Part shown: positions 1 through 9,120 of the stretch, piece by piece | How the letters are laid out: each line of letters starts with the position of its first letter | Position numbering within the stretch: the first letter of the stretch is position 1 | From: Alphaproteobacteria bacterium | GTDB taxonomy: Bacteria; Myxococcota_A; UBA796; GCA-2862545 | Length of the DNA: 64,000 nucleotides | Assembly (NCBI GenBank): GCA_020632955.1 | Contig: JACKEO010000020.1 | Coordinates: 10,274 to 74,273 of the forward strand | Direction: 5' to 3' | Made by a program: the position numbers and the translations under genes | The notes under the pieces: model-generated | Seen by the model: the letters and a program-made list of their open reading frames with translations, nothing else | What the model was told of the DNA's origin: nothing | The model's database searches: none

Positions 1-75
1 GCGGACACCCAGCCGGAGGAGACGCTGGAGGCTGCGGACGTTCGGCGCACCCTGGGCGAGGTCGACGATCCCTAG
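1..75 (+). CDS. C-terminal end of an unidentified protein (partial)
   Basis: An open frame enters from the left edge and ends at a TAG at 73-75, giving 24 residues that are rich in Glu and Asp and end in VDDP. Nothing here identifies the protein. The frame uses G/C-rich third positions like its neighbours, and it converges on the minus-strand gene ending at 110. It could also be chance in such GC-rich DNA. Confidence 0.4.
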   Translation, partial: ADTQPEETLEAADVRRTLGEVDDP

Positions 76-109
76 CAGTCCGGCCACGCCCGCTCCTCGT
101 GCCACGCGC

Positions 110-700
110 TCATCGACGACGCCCCCCGCCGCGTCGCGGCCTGGGTGGCGGGGGTCCCTTGCCCTGGCGGCGCGGGCGGTCCTGGTCGGAGGAGGCCACC
201 GGGTCGAGGCCCGTCTGCTGGGTGCCGCCCTGCGACGCCGGCAGCACCATCTCCTTGGGCTCCCACGACCACGGCGAGCCCGACTGCCACACGTTGAACA
301 GGGCGAGGCCCACCAGCCACAGCAGCACGGCGGCGCTGATCGCCTGGGGCGTGGTGGTCCACACCACCTGGGTGTCGCCCGCCGGGGGGGTGACCGTGAA
401 GTAGAACTGGAAGCGGCTCTTCGCGGTGCGCGGCGCCGTCTCGGGCACCTTCGGCGGCGGGGTGCCGGTGGGCTCCACGCGCAGCTCGAGACCCTGGACG
501 AGCTCGGCGGGCCAGTCGACCTCCGTGGTGGTCTCGTCGTCGGTTACGACCAGCACGGTGAAGACGGCGGGATCGTCCGAAGGCGCCGGGCGTCGGCTCA
601 CCGCGTGTCCGTCCCACTGGGTGAAGAAGTTCGACAGTCCCAGGAACACCAGGACGGCGAGCGGCGTGCCGACGAGGACGTAGCGAAGGAGCGGGTGCAT
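110..700 (-). CDS. small two-TM membrane protein, unknown function
   Basis: A 196-residue protein from the ATG at 700. An upstream in-frame ATG at 733 would add eleven Arg/His-rich residues and is less likely. It has a hydrophobic N-terminal segment (about residues 5-22, beginning MHPLLRYVLV), an extracytoplasmic stretch of about 90 residues, a second TM segment (AISAAVLLWLVGLALFNV), and a basic, Pro/Gly-rich cytoplasmic tail. I recognise no family. It is divergent from the TamA-like gene, with only 21 bases between the starts, so each promoter must lie inside the other gene. A role in envelope assembly is only a guess from position. Confidence 0.65.
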   Translation of the reverse strand: MHPLLRYVLVGTPLAVLVFLGLSNFFTQWDGHAVSRRPAPSDDPAVFTVLVVTDDETTTEVDWPAELVQGLELRVEPTGTPPPKVPETAPRTAKSRFQFYFTVTPPAGDTQVVWTTTPQAISAAVLLWLVGLALFNVWQSGSPWSWEPKEMVLPASQGGTQQTGLDPVASSDQDRPRRQGKGPPPPRPRRGGGRRR

Positions 701-721
701 CGACCGAGGCGGGTGGGATCT

Positions 722-2929
722 GTGAAGGCGCACCGCCCGACATGGGGGGTGGTGGGCCGGAGTCTAACCGCGGTCTGGCTCGTGGCGGTGACCGTCTTCG
801 CCTGCACCCCCTCGCGCATGGAGATCCAGACCGACGCGGTGCGCCGCATCCGCTTCGTGGGGAACGGCGCAGCCTTCTCCGGGCAGAACAACCTGCAGCT
901 CCGTCGGGCCATGGAGCTGAAGCAGAGCCCGGCGCTCACGTTCACGTGGCCGTTCATGTACTTCCAGCAGCCGTCGGAGCTGTCGGTGGCCACGTTGCGC
1001 GCCGACGCGCGGCGGCTCGAGATCTGGTACGCCCACCACGGGTGGTTCGACGCGCGGCTCACCGGGTGGGAGATCCGGCGCGTGCGGCAGGCCGACGATC
1101 GGCGCGCCGGCGTGGTGGACGTGCTGGGGCACGTCGAGCCGGGGCCCGTGTCGGTGGTGTCGCGCTTCGAGGTGGTGGGCACCTACGGGCGCACGGTGGG
1201 CGTGGTGATCGCGGCGGCGCTCTCGGAGCAGACCATCGCCGAGGGCAGCGGCTTCGACCTCGACGCCGTGGACGCCGTCGCCGCGCGCCTGCGGGAGGAG
1301 CTGCAGGACAACAACTACGCCTACGCCACGGTCACGCCCCGCATCCACGCCTTCCCCGAGGAGCGACGGGTGGAGGTGGAGCTCGAGGTGGTGCCGGGCA
1401 TCGCCTCGCGCCTGGGTCCGCTGCGGGTGCACGGCCTGGAGCGCGTGGCCGACGACCTCGTGCTGGCCAGCATCGACCTGGACCCGGGGGACGGCTTCAG
1501 CAGCACCGCGCTGCGCACCGCCCAGCTGGACCTGTTCAACACCCAGCTCTTCTCGGTGGTGGACGTCCACCCCGACCTGTCGGACCCCACGAATCCCGAT
1601 GTGCCCATCGACATCGAGCTCGTGGAGGCGCGCTTCCGCCGGCTCCGGGTCGGTGCCGGCGTGCGCTACGACTACTACACGGTGAGTCCGCGCCTCACGC
1701 TGTCCTTCCGCGACGTGCAGCTGGGCGGCACGGGCCTCGTGCTCGACCTCGACGGCGGCGCGGGCGCCTACATCGGCGTGGTGCGCGACGACGAGGGGAA
1801 CGTCAGCTCGGTGCTCCCCACGGGCCTGGCCCGGGTGGGCCTGTCGTATCCGTGGCTCAAGGGCGGCCGCGTGGGCCTCTTCGGCGAGGGTACCTTCGAG
1901 CAGGACGCCCAGTTCGGCTCGCTGCCCTTCTGGAAGATCGGCGCGCGCGTGGGCGCCACCTACAACTTCTCCCGTCGGGTGAGCCTCACCTTCGGTCCCG
2001 CCTACGAGCTCTTCCGCTACCTGGAGCCCAGCGAGGACGCCCTGGAGGCCGCGCGGGCCCAGTTCGGCGGCGACTTCACCGGGGCCAGCTACCAGCTCCT
2101 GTCCTTCGACGTGGTGGGCCGCATCGACCAGCGCGACACGCCCATCCAGACGTCGCGGGGCACGTACTGGCAGCTCGACGTGCGGCAGTCGATCCCCATC
2201 CCGGGCTTCACCACCAGCCCCGATCCGAACGCCCCGCCCGACGAGGGCTTCCTCTACACCAAGCTCGCGGGCGAGGTGCGGGGGTGGATCCCGCTGCGCC
2301 TCAGCCGGTCGAGCAACCGCCGTCCGCTGGTGCTCGGCGGCAAGCTCCGCCTCACCGGCCTGCTGCCGTGGGAGGCGGGCGCGCCGCTGCCCTACCCCGA
2401 CCTCGCCTTCCTGGGCGGTCCCAACAGCCTGCGCTCCTACCGGGTGCAGCAGATGGGGCCCTACCGCACGCTCTGCTCCTACCGCTCGGGCCGGCCGAAC
2501 CCGCAGCACAACAACGGCGAGGCCTACGATCTCACGCGCACCTACCTCCCCGAGGGCGGCGCGGCGGCGGGCGAGGTGCTCGCCGAGGCCCGCTACGACT
2601 GGAAGTACGGCGTGTCCTTCGTGGTGTTCGGCGAGGCGGGCATCCTCGCGAACCGCTGGCCCGACCTGGCCGCCGACAAGTTCCGCTACGGCGGCGGGGT
2701 GGGCCTCCGCTACATGTCGCCGGTGGGCCCCATCCGGCTCGATCTGGCGCTGCGTCCCACCTTCGTGGAGGACTTCGGTCCGTCCACCTGGGTGGGCTGC
2801 AACCCCATCGACCGGCTGCCGCGCGGCTACGACCTGCTCACCTCGGCCACCGGCGCGCGGGAGGCGGTGCGGGAGCTGGCCTACCCCGTGGCCTTCAACC
2901 TGGTCTTCGCCATCGGTGAGGCCTTCTGA
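722..2929 (+). CDS. tamA: Omp85-family outer-membrane assembly protein (TamA-like)
   Basis: A 735-residue protein starting at a GTG; in-frame GTGs at 749 and 752 are alternatives. The N-terminus has a hydrophobic segment ending TVFAC, so it is a signal peptide, possibly a lipobox. About 300 residues with POTRA-like alternation follow, then a long beta-rich C-terminal barrel. The barrel carries GGPNSLRSYRV, which aligns with the VRGY/F loop-6 motif of Omp85 proteins, and it ends on Phe (AIGEAF), as outer-membrane barrels usually do. The stop overlaps the ATG of the TamB-like gene (TGATG). That adjacency is why TamA is preferred over BamA. In the family, TamA and TamB help insert or transport outer-membrane proteins and lipids. 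Confidence 0.85.
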   Translation: MKAHRPTWGVVGRSLTAVWLVAVTVFACTPSRMEIQTDAVRRIRFVGNGAAFSGQNNLQLRRAMELKQSPALTFTWPFMYFQQPSELSVATLRADARRLEIWYAHHGWFDARLTGWEIRRVRQADDRRAGVVDVLGHVEPGPVSVVSRFEVVGTYGRTVGVVIAAALSEQTIAEGSGFDLDAVDAVAARLREELQDNNYAYATVTPRIHAFPEERRVEVELEVVPGIASRLGPLRVHGLERVADDLVLASIDLDPGDGFSSTALRTAQLDLFNTQLFSVVDVHPDLSDPTNPDVPIDIELVEARFRRLRVGAGVRYDYYTVSPRLTLSFRDVQLGGTGLVLDLDGGAGAYIGVVRDDEGNVSSVLPTGLARVGLSYPWLKGGRVGLFGEGTFEQDAQFGSLPFWKIGARVGATYNFSRRVSLTFGPAYELFRYLEPSEDALEAARAQFGGDFTGASYQLLSFDVVGRIDQRDTPIQTSRGTYWQLDVRQSIPIPGFTTSPDPNAPPDEGFLYTKLAGEVRGWIPLRLSRSSNRRPLVLGGKLRLTGLLPWEAGAPLPYPDLAFLGGPNSLRSYRVQQMGPYRTLCSYRSGRPNPQHNNGEAYDLTRTYLPEGGAAAGEVLAEARYDWKYGVSFVVFGEAGILANRWPDLAADKFRYGGGVGLRYMSPVGPIRLDLALRPTFVEDFGPSTWVGCNPIDRLPRGYDLLTSATGAREAVRELAYPVAFNLVFAIGEAF

Positions 2930-5900
2930 TGGCCCGGCTCGCCCGGGCGCTGCGGTGGCTGCTGCGCACGGCCCTGCGGCTGGTGTGGTGGCTGTGCGTG
3001 GCCCTGCTCCTGGCGCTGGTGGTGCTGGACGGCGCGCTGCGCACGTCGTGGGGCCGCGAGGTGCTCCGGTCGCAGGTGGAGGCCCTCCTCGACGGCCTGG
3101 TGGCCCCGGGGCGTGACGTGCGCATCGGCGGGCTGTCGCTCACCCTCGACCTCGTGGTGCAGGTGCGGGACTTCGCCTTCGTCGATCCCGAGGGGGAGCC
3201 CATCATCGCCGTGGGCAGCCTCGACCTGCGCATGGCGTGGTGGCCGCTGCTCCGGGGCGAGCTGCACGGCGACACGCTTCGCATCGAGCGCGTGGTGGTG
3301 GACCTCGACAGCGACGAGGAGGGCGTGCTCGACCTCGTGCGCCTCTTCGGCGGGCCCTCCACCGAGCCGGTGGACCCCGACGCGCCCCCCTGGGCCGGCC
3401 TGCCCTTCGACATCGTGGTCGATCAGCTGCGGCTCACCGACGGCCGCGTGAGCCTGTGGGGCTTCGCGCCCCCGGGGGAGCGCCCCGGCGGGTTCGAGGC
3501 GAAGGTGCTCACGCTGGCGTCGGGGCGGGTGCGCCTGCCACGTCGCACGGCGCCACGGGTGGAGGTCGCCGACGTCCACCTCCGCGGGGTGCTCCTCGAC
3601 CCGGGGCCCGCCGGGCTGATGCTCGACGGCCAGGACGTGGTGTGGACGGGCGACGGGGTGATCGCCCACGGCACGGCGGTCCAGGCGCTGGGCACCCGGC
3701 TGGGGCTCGACGGGCACGTGGCCGACCTCTTCGGCGTGGGCGACGTCGATCTCACCGTGGGCGTGATGCCCCTGGACCTCGGCGCGATCGATGCGGTCTT
3801 CGGCGCCGGCACGGACGGGGTGTTCGCCGGCGAGCTCAAGGCGTCGGGGAGCCTGGCCGTGCTGGAGCTGGAAGGGGCGCTCGCGGGGCAGCCCCCCACG
3901 CGCGGCGGCCTGCGCTTCACCCACGCCACGGTCTGCCTGCCGCGACCGGTGGAGGCGCCCGCCGGCTGTGGTGCGGAGGGGCCCACCGTGCCCGCGGGCT
4001 CGCCGCTGCGCTGGGAGGCCGATCTCGGGCTCGACGATCTGGCGATCGAGGAGATCCTGCCCAGCCTCGGCGGACCGCTGCAGCTCCGCGGGCGGGTGCA
4101 GGCGAGGGGCGGGGGCACCGCCTGGCCCGACGGGGTCTTCGTGGACCGGGGGCGTCTCGACCTCGGCCCGGTGGACGTGTGGGGCGTGCCGCTGCGCCGG
4201 ATCGGTGCCGGGGTCACGCTGTCGCGCGGTCGGCTGCGCATCCGCGACCTCGACGCCACCGCCGTGGTGGGCCGGGTGCGGGGCGAGGGCACCTTCGACC
4301 TGCTGAAGGGACGCCTGGAGGCCGACCTGGAGGGCGACCTCCGTCCGGAGCTGCTGGCCGATCTCGGGGTGACGCAGCTGTCGGGCGGCGGCAGCTTCGC
4401 GGCGCGGGTGCGGGGGGACGTCTTCGCGCCGGGCGCGCCCATCGAGGTGCTGGGCACCGTGCACGCGGAGCCGCTGGCCTGGGACGGCGACGACGTCACC
4501 GTGGAGCGCGCCGACGCCAGCTTCGGGGTGCGGGTGGAGCATGGGGTCACCGACGTGCTCGCCCAGGTCACCGCGCAGGGCGTGCAGGCCTACGGCTTCG
4601 AGGCCCCCGACGCCGAGCTGCCGCGGCTCACCGTGCACGTGGAGGGCAGCGACGTGCAGGTGGGGGGCCAGGTGCTCGTGCCGGAGCTCACCGGGCTCGA
4701 CGGCCAGGTCCACGCCGTGGAGGTGGACGCGGGCTTCGAGGTGGCCGTGCCGCGCGAGGGGGAGCTGTCGGTGGACGCCGAGGTGGCCCTGGGCGCGCAC
4801 GAGCTGGCGGGCCTCATGGGGTCCCACGGCACCGTGGACGTGGCGCTGCGCGGCAGCCAGCTGGAGGTGGGCACCGACCTGCGCTGGGAGCAGGATCCCT
4901 TCGTCGTGGTGCCTTCGCTGCACATGGACCTCGACACCCAGGAGATCGACGTCCCCGAGGCCCTGTTCGCGCCCACCTGGCGTCAGCGCTGGTCGCTGGA
5001 GCGGCCCCTGCACCTGCGCCTCGTGGACGGCGGCGTCGCCGACGCCGATCTCGCGCTGTCGTCGGAGCTCGGCCGCCTCGAGGTGGTGGGCCGGCTGGGC
5101 ACCCAGGGGCCGCTGGCGGGGCGCGTGCAGGCCGACGGTCTGGATCTCGACGCCCTCGCCGAGCTCTTCCCCGACCAGCTCTCGGGCCTCGACGGCGTCG
5201 TGCGCGCCTCGCTCGACCTGCGGGGCGACGCCGCCCGCCCCCAGGCCCTCCTCGACGTCGACGCGGAGGATCTCTTCCTCGACGGCGTGCTGCGGTGGCT
5301 CGGGGTGCACGGCCAGGTGGAGCTCGCCGACGATCTCGTGCGCGTGGACCTGCGCAGCGACGTGGCCGATCGGCCGCTGCTCCGCGCCAAGGGCACCGCG
5401 CCCGTCCACTCCGACCTCGCCGCGCCGGCGCTCAGCACCGACGGCGAGGCCGACCTGGTGGTGGTGGTGGAGCCCGGGGATCTCGACCGCTTCGGCCTCG
5501 CCTTCCCCGGTGCGGAGGGCGCCCTGCCCGAGGGGAGGCTCTCGGGCCAGCTCGCCGTGCAGGGGGATCTGCGCGACCCCGATCTCGACCTCCAGGCCGT
5601 GGCGGAGGTGCTGGTGGACGGGCTGCGCGTGCCGCTGCGCACCGAGCTCGACGTGCGTCGGGAGGAGGGCGTGCTCACCGCCGTGGTCGACGCCTTCGAC
5701 GGCCTGGATCCCGTGATGCGCCTGGACGGGAGCGCCCGCACCCGCATGGGCGAGATCATGGACTGGCTGCTGGAGGGCGCGCCCGCGCCGTCCTTCGACG
5801 ATCCCTCGCTCTTCGCCGACGACCTCGACCTCCGGGCCGACCTGGATCGCCTCCAGCTCGGCACGTTGCGCGAGGCCCTCGGACTCGACGTCAGCGTGGA

Positions 5901-7659
5901 CGGCACGGTCGACGGCACCGTGCAGATCACCGGGTCACCGGATCGTCCGCTCGTGCGGGCCGACGTCCACGGCGACCTCGATCTGGCGGGTCGACCCGGT
6001 GCGCTCGACCTGCAGCTCGCCCCGCAGGGCGACAGCTACGACGTGGACCTGCGCCTGGGCGATGCCGACGGCACCTGGCTCACCGCCGAGGGCATCCTCC
6101 CGGTGGAGGTGGACCTCACCCGGTCGCCCGAGACCTGGGGCACCGGGGACCTCGCGATCCGCTTCGGGGGCGACGGCGTGCCGCTCCAGGCGCTCGCGGC
6201 GCTGGACCCGGGCCTCGAGGTGGAGGAGGGCCGCGTGCAGCTCCTGGGGGCGCTGGGCGGCTCGCTGGACGACCCCGAGCCCAACGCCCAGGTGCGGCTC
6301 GACGGCGCCCGCTTCGCCTACCGCCCCCTCGGGCTGGCGGTGCGGGAGCTCGACGTGGCCCTCGACGTGGTGCCCACCGGGCGTCCCGAGCCGGGCGACC
6401 TGCGCCTCGACGTGCGGCGTCTCTTCGCGAAGACCCGGCCGCTGCGGGCCTCGCTGGAGCGCGTGACCCAGGTGGGCGAGTCCACGATCACGGGCGAGGG
6501 CTCGGTGAGCTTCGTCCACTGGGCGCCCGAGCAGGTGGACCTGGGGCTGCACCTCGACAGCGCCTGGCTGGCGGCGCGCGACACCCTGTCGGCGCGCGCC
6601 TCGGGCGACCTCACGGCCACCGGCACGTGGCCGGCCCTGAAGGTGCGCGGCACCGTGGCCGCCGACCAGGGCGCCTTCGAGCTCAACGTGGCCGAGCTCA
6701 CCGCCGAACGCGCGCTCCAGCTCGACCCGCGCATCGTGGTCACGCGGGGCGCCACCTCGTCGGAGGTCCGCGTCACCGACGCGCTGCCGGGCTTCCTCGA
6801 CGAGCTGGACGTGGACGTCGACGTGGACCTGGGCCGCAACGTGAACCTGCTGCTCACGGTGCCCCTGCTCGACGAGCTGGGCGCGGTGGGCGCGAACCTC
6901 ACCCGGGCCGACATCACGGCGCGGATGGGCGGGCAGGTGAAGGTGGGCGTGGAGGCCGGGCGGGTGACGGCCGTGGGCGACGTGGAGCTGCTGGCCGGCC
7001 GGGTGAAGATCCTCCGCGGCGACTTCGGCATCGACGCGGGCAGCCGCATCAGCTTCATCGGCGACGTGGCCACGCCCCTGCTCGACGTGGGCGGCGCGAT
7101 GTCGGTCACCGGCGGCGAGCTGCGCATCCGGGTGACCGGCTCGGCCCTCGCCCCCGAGGTGGAGTTCACCTCCGACGACTTCGGCGGCGACACCGCCATC
7201 CTGACGATCCTCTTCACCGGGCGCTCGCCGGACGAGCTCTCGGCCGACCAGGGTCGCGCCGCGATCGAGGCCGTGGGCACCCTGCTCTTCCAGGGCCTCC
7301 TCGGCGGCACCGGCGGGCTGGGCTCCTTCTCGGTGGGTCCCGACGGCTCGGTCACCTTCGGCCTGCCGGTCTACCGGACCGTCTTCCTCCAGAGCCACTT
7401 CGACCCGACGCCCGAGCTCCAGAAGAACACCATCACGATCCGCGCCGAGTGGAGCATCCTCCCCCGCCTCGTCCTGTCGGCCGCGTACGGCGATCAGCTC
7501 GTCTTCGGCGACCTCTACTACGAGCTCCGCCTGACCTCCCTCTGCGATCCCGCCCGCGCCCGCTACGAGAAGGCCTTCGGCGTCACCACCACCGCCCACC
7601 TCGGCTGCATGCAGATCTGGCGCGCGATGGGGAGGAGGGAGCGGCTGGACGAGGAGTAG
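2929..7659 (+). CDS. tamB: TamB-like translocation/assembly module protein (DUF490)
   Basis: A 1576-residue protein. It has an N-terminal TM anchor (LRLVWWLCVALLLALVVLDGAL), an AsmA-like start (GLSLTLDLVVQVRDF), and a very long run of beta-strand repeats with alternating hydrophobic residues, rich in Asp, Leu and Val. The C-terminal DUF490/TamB domain includes ILTILFTGRSPDEL and ends in outer-membrane-like strands. TamB proteins form a periplasm-spanning hydrophobic groove anchored in the inner membrane that partners TamA and moves lipids or assembles barrels. It overlaps the TamA gene by one base, so translation is probably coupled. Length matches the family (roughly 1250-1600). Confidence 0.9.
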   Translation: MARLARALRWLLRTALRLVWWLCVALLLALVVLDGALRTSWGREVLRSQVEALLDGLVAPGRDVRIGGLSLTLDLVVQVRDFAFVDPEGEPIIAVGSLDLRMAWWPLLRGELHGDTLRIERVVVDLDSDEEGVLDLVRLFGGPSTEPVDPDAPPWAGLPFDIVVDQLRLTDGRVSLWGFAPPGERPGGFEAKVLTLASGRVRLPRRTAPRVEVADVHLRGVLLDPGPAGLMLDGQDVVWTGDGVIAHGTAVQALGTRLGLDGHVADLFGVGDVDLTVGVMPLDLGAIDAVFGAGTDGVFAGELKASGSLAVLELEGALAGQPPTRGGLRFTHATVCLPRPVEAPAGCGAEGPTVPAGSPLRWEADLGLDDLAIEEILPSLGGPLQLRGRVQARGGGTAWPDGVFVDRGRLDLGPVDVWGVPLRRIGAGVTLSRGRLRIRDLDATAVVGRVRGEGTFDLLKGRLEADLEGDLRPELLADLGVTQLSGGGSFAARVRGDVFAPGAPIEVLGTVHAEPLAWDGDDVTVERADASFGVRVEHGVTDVLAQVTAQGVQAYGFEAPDAELPRLTVHVEGSDVQVGGQVLVPELTGLDGQVHAVEVDAGFEVAVPREGELSVDAEVALGAHELAGLMGSHGTVDVALRGSQLEVGTDLRWEQDPFVVVPSLHMDLDTQEIDVPEALFAPTWRQRWSLERPLHLRLVDGGVADADLALSSELGRLEVVGRLGTQGPLAGRVQADGLDLDALAELFPDQLSGLDGVVRASLDLRGDAARPQALLDVDAEDLFLDGVLRWLGVHGQVELADDLVRVDLRSDVADRPLLRAKGTAPVHSDLAAPALSTDGEADLVVVVEPGDLDRFGLAFPGAEGALPEGRLSGQLAVQGDLRDPDLDLQAVAEVLVDGLRVPLRTELDVRREEGVLTAVVDAFDGLDPVMRLDGSARTRMGEIMDWLLEGAPAPSFDDPSLFADDLDLRADLDRLQLGTLREALGLDVSVDGTVDGTVQITGSPDRPLVRADVHGDLDLAGRPGALDLQLAPQGDSYDVDLRLGDADGTWLTAEGILPVEVDLTRSPETWGTGDLAIRFGGDGVPLQALAALDPGLEVEEGRVQLLGALGGSLDDPEPNAQVRLDGARFAYRPLGLAVRELDVALDVVPTGRPEPGDLRLDVRRLFAKTRPLRASLERVTQVGESTITGEGSVSFVHWAPEQVDLGLHLDSAWLAARDTLSARASGDLTATGTWPALKVRGTVAADQGAFELNVAELTAERALQLDPRIVVTRGATSSEVRVTDALPGFLDELDVDVDVDLGRNVNLLLTVPLLDELGAVGANLTRADITARMGGQVKVGVEAGRVTAVGDVELLAGRVKILRGDFGIDAGSRISFIGDVATPLLDVGGAMSVTGGELRIRVTGSALAPEVEFTSDDFGGDTAILTILFTGRSPDELSADQGRAAIEAVGTLLFQGLLGGTGGLGSFSVGPDGSVTFGLPVYRTVFLQSHFDPTPELQKNTITIRAEWSILPRLVLSAAYGDQLVFGDLYYELRLTSLCDPARARYEKAFGVTTTAHLGCMQIWRAMGRRERLDEE

Positions 7660-7678
7660 GGCGGAAGTCTCGTCGGGT

Positions 7679-7727
7679 TCGTCAGCCGCCACAGAGGCAC
7701 AGAGGGCACAGAGGGGTGCACGGAGGG
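7679..7727 (+). repeat. left arm of 49-bp inverted repeat flanking a GxxExxY gene
   Basis: This arm starts TCGTCAGCCGCCACAGAGGC and matches the reverse complement of 8234-8282 at 46 of 49 positions, by hand alignment. Its inner part is built from CACAGAGG-type units. Its inner end contains GGAGGG at 7722-7727, which is placed correctly to serve as the Shine-Dalgarno of the enclosed gene (GTG at 7732). I see no target-site duplication. Confidence 0.85.
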
Positions 7728-7731
7728 CACC

Positions 7732-8109
7732 GTGGCGGGCTGGAAGGTGGAGATCACGCGGGCCGTGATCGGGGCGGCGATCGAGGTGCATCGACAGCTC
7801 GGTCCCGGCATGCTCGAGCGCGCCTACCAGCGGTGCCTGGCGTTCGAGCTGCGGGAGCGCGGGCTGGCCGTGCAGACCGAGGTGCCGCTGGACGTCGTCT
7901 ACAAGGGGCTGGCCATCCCAGGCAGCTACCGTCTCGATCTCCTCGTGGAGGACCGCGTCGTCGTCGAGGTGAAGGCCTGCGATCCGCTGCCACCCCTGGC
8001 CCAGGCGCAGCTGCTCACCTACCTCCGCTTCTCCGGCCGAAGCGTGGGTCTCCTCCTCAACTTCCACGTCGAACGCCTCAAGGACGGCATCCACCGCCTC
8101 GTCCTGTAG
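7732..8109 (+). CDS. GxxExxY family protein (PD-(D/E)XK-like fold)
   Basis: A 125-residue protein of the family named for its motif, seen here as G26-M-L-E29-R-A-Y32. The C-terminal half has a nuclease-like signature: D69 in SYRLDLLV and E79-V-K81 in RVVVEVKA, matching the D-x(n)-ExK core of PD-(D/E)XK enzymes. The biochemical role of the family is not established, and nuclease activity is inferred. The GTG start is supported by GGAGG five bases upstream, which lies in the left inverted-repeat arm. The gene sits alone between two repeat arms, in a 604-bp unit inserted between tamB and an oppositely oriented lipoprotein gene. That suggests a mobile or domesticated repeat cassette. Confidence 0.88.
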   Translation: MAGWKVEITRAVIGAAIEVHRQLGPGMLERAYQRCLAFELRERGLAVQTEVPLDVVYKGLAIPGSYRLDLLVEDRVVVEVKACDPLPPLAQAQLLTYLRFSGRSVGLLLNFHVERLKDGIHRLVL

Positions 8110-8209
8110 CGGAACTCCCGCGCGACACTGCGGCGGCGCAAGCCGTCCGCCCACCACCGCCGCGCCGCGCCCTGTCGCCCCCCCCCCGGATCTGCACGCC
8201 GGAATCACC

Positions 8210-8268
8210 GAGGCACAGAGATCACGACCCCCACCCTCTGTGCCCCCCTCTGCGCCCTCTGTGCCTCT
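8210..8268. repeat. nested hairpin inside the right end of the GxxExxY cassette
   Basis: GAGGCACAGAG near 8210-8220 is complementary to CTCTGTGCCTC near 8258-8268, so the right end can fold on itself as well as pair with the left arm. It may act as a terminator for the GxxExxY gene, but there is no T-tract. Confidence 0.5.
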
Positions 8269-8282
8269 GTGGCGGCTGACGA
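8234..8282 (-). repeat. right arm of 49-bp inverted repeat flanking a GxxExxY gene
   Basis: Reverse complement of 7679-7727 with three mismatches. It ends eight bases from the stop of the minus-strand lipoprotein gene (8291). Together the arms define a 604-bp element. Confidence 0.85.
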
Positions 8283-8290
8283 GCCGCCTC

Positions 8291-9064
8291 TCAGGGCACC
8301 GGGCAATCCCCCCCGTCGAAGGCATGCAGCTCGCAGTTGAAGTCGGGGCTGCCGATGGGGCTGGGGTCGCCCTCGTCGCAGGAGCCGTCGCCGATCCAGC
8401 CGCCGTAGTAGCAGGCGCCCTTGCAGTCGCGGCGGTCGTCGAGGTTGGGGCAGGGGATGGGGATGAGGTCGGTGTCGGCGTCGGTGTCGACCGGGTCGCC
8501 CGCGCAGTCGCCGTTGTCGAAGGCGAAGGCGGGGCAGTTGAAGTTCGCGCCGGGCGGCTGGGCGGCCTCGTCGCACTGGCCGTCGCCCAGGAGGACGTCG
8601 GCCACGCAGGTGCCCGCGCAGTCGTGGATGTCGCCGGGGATGACGCAGGGCTGCAGGTCGGTGTCGTCGGTGTCGACGATGTCGGTGTCGCCCTCGTTCC
8701 CGGTGCAGTCGCCGCCGTCGAGCTGGTAGGCCGCGCACGAGAAGTCGGGCTTCGGGGCGGGGCCGTGCTCGCAGTAGCCGTTGCCGACCAGGCTGAGCGC
8801 GTAGCAGATGCCGTTGCAGTCCTCCGACCAGCCCGCGGGGCACCCGAACTCGTCGGTGTCGTCGAAGCGCGGGTCGGTGTCGGTGTCGGTGTCGGGCGGG
8901 GCCGTGTCGACCGTGTCGAAGGTGTCGACCACGTCGAAGGTGTCGATCGTGTCGACCACGTCGGAGTCGGAGTCGAGCGCGTCCTTGTCGTCGGTGACGG
9001 TGCAGGCGACGACCACGAGGCCGGTCAGCATGCCGGACAGCAGCGGCAGTGCGAGGCGGGTCAT
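8291..9064 (-). CDS. lipoprotein with three Notch/LNR-like cysteine-rich repeats
   Basis: A 257-residue lipoprotein. The start at 9064 is chosen because it gives a short signal peptide with lipobox LVVVAC. A low-complexity Asp/Thr/Val linker of about 60 residues follows. Then come three similar cysteine-rich units, each with the pattern DCxGxC, GDGxC(D/E) and FxCxxxxxDxGDC, resembling Lin-12/Notch repeats, which bind Ca2+ through such Asp residues. Two further DTD linkers separate the units. Likely surface-exposed; the binding partner is unknown. A promoter-like TGCTAGATC lies at 9085-9093. Confidence 0.8.
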   Translation of the reverse strand: MTRLALPLLSGMLTGLVVVACTVTDDKDALDSDSDVVDTIDTFDVVDTFDTVDTAPPDTDTDTDPRFDDTDEFGCPAGWSEDCNGICYALSLVGNGYCEHGPAPKPDFSCAAYQLDGGDCTGNEGDTDIVDTDDTDLQPCVIPGDIHDCAGTCVADVLLGDGQCDEAAQPPGANFNCPAFAFDNGDCAGDPVDTDADTDLIPIPCPNLDDRRDCKGACYYGGWIGDGSCDEGDPSPIGSPDFNCELHAFDGGDCPVP

Positions 9065-9084
9065 CAGCTCTCCTCCGGCCCCGC

Positions 9085-9093
9085 GATCTAGCA
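9085..9093 (-). promoter_or_regulatory. possible extended -10 element for the LNR lipoprotein
   Basis: On the minus strand this reads TGCTAGATC, about 20 bases upstream of the ATG at 9064. It resembles a TGnTAnnnT extended -10, apart from the last base. No convincing -35 was seen. Confidence 0.3.
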
Positions 9094-9120
9094 CACCCCG
9101 GGCCGACGCGTGGCGGGGGT

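Noticed and set aside
2881..5409. 842-codon minus-strand frame opposite tamB
   Set aside because: His/Ala/Gly-rich with no domain features; a shadow of tamB.
7679..8282. Insertion sequence with transposase
   Set aside because: The enclosed protein has no transposase motif and no target duplication is visible; kept only as a repeat-flanked cassette.
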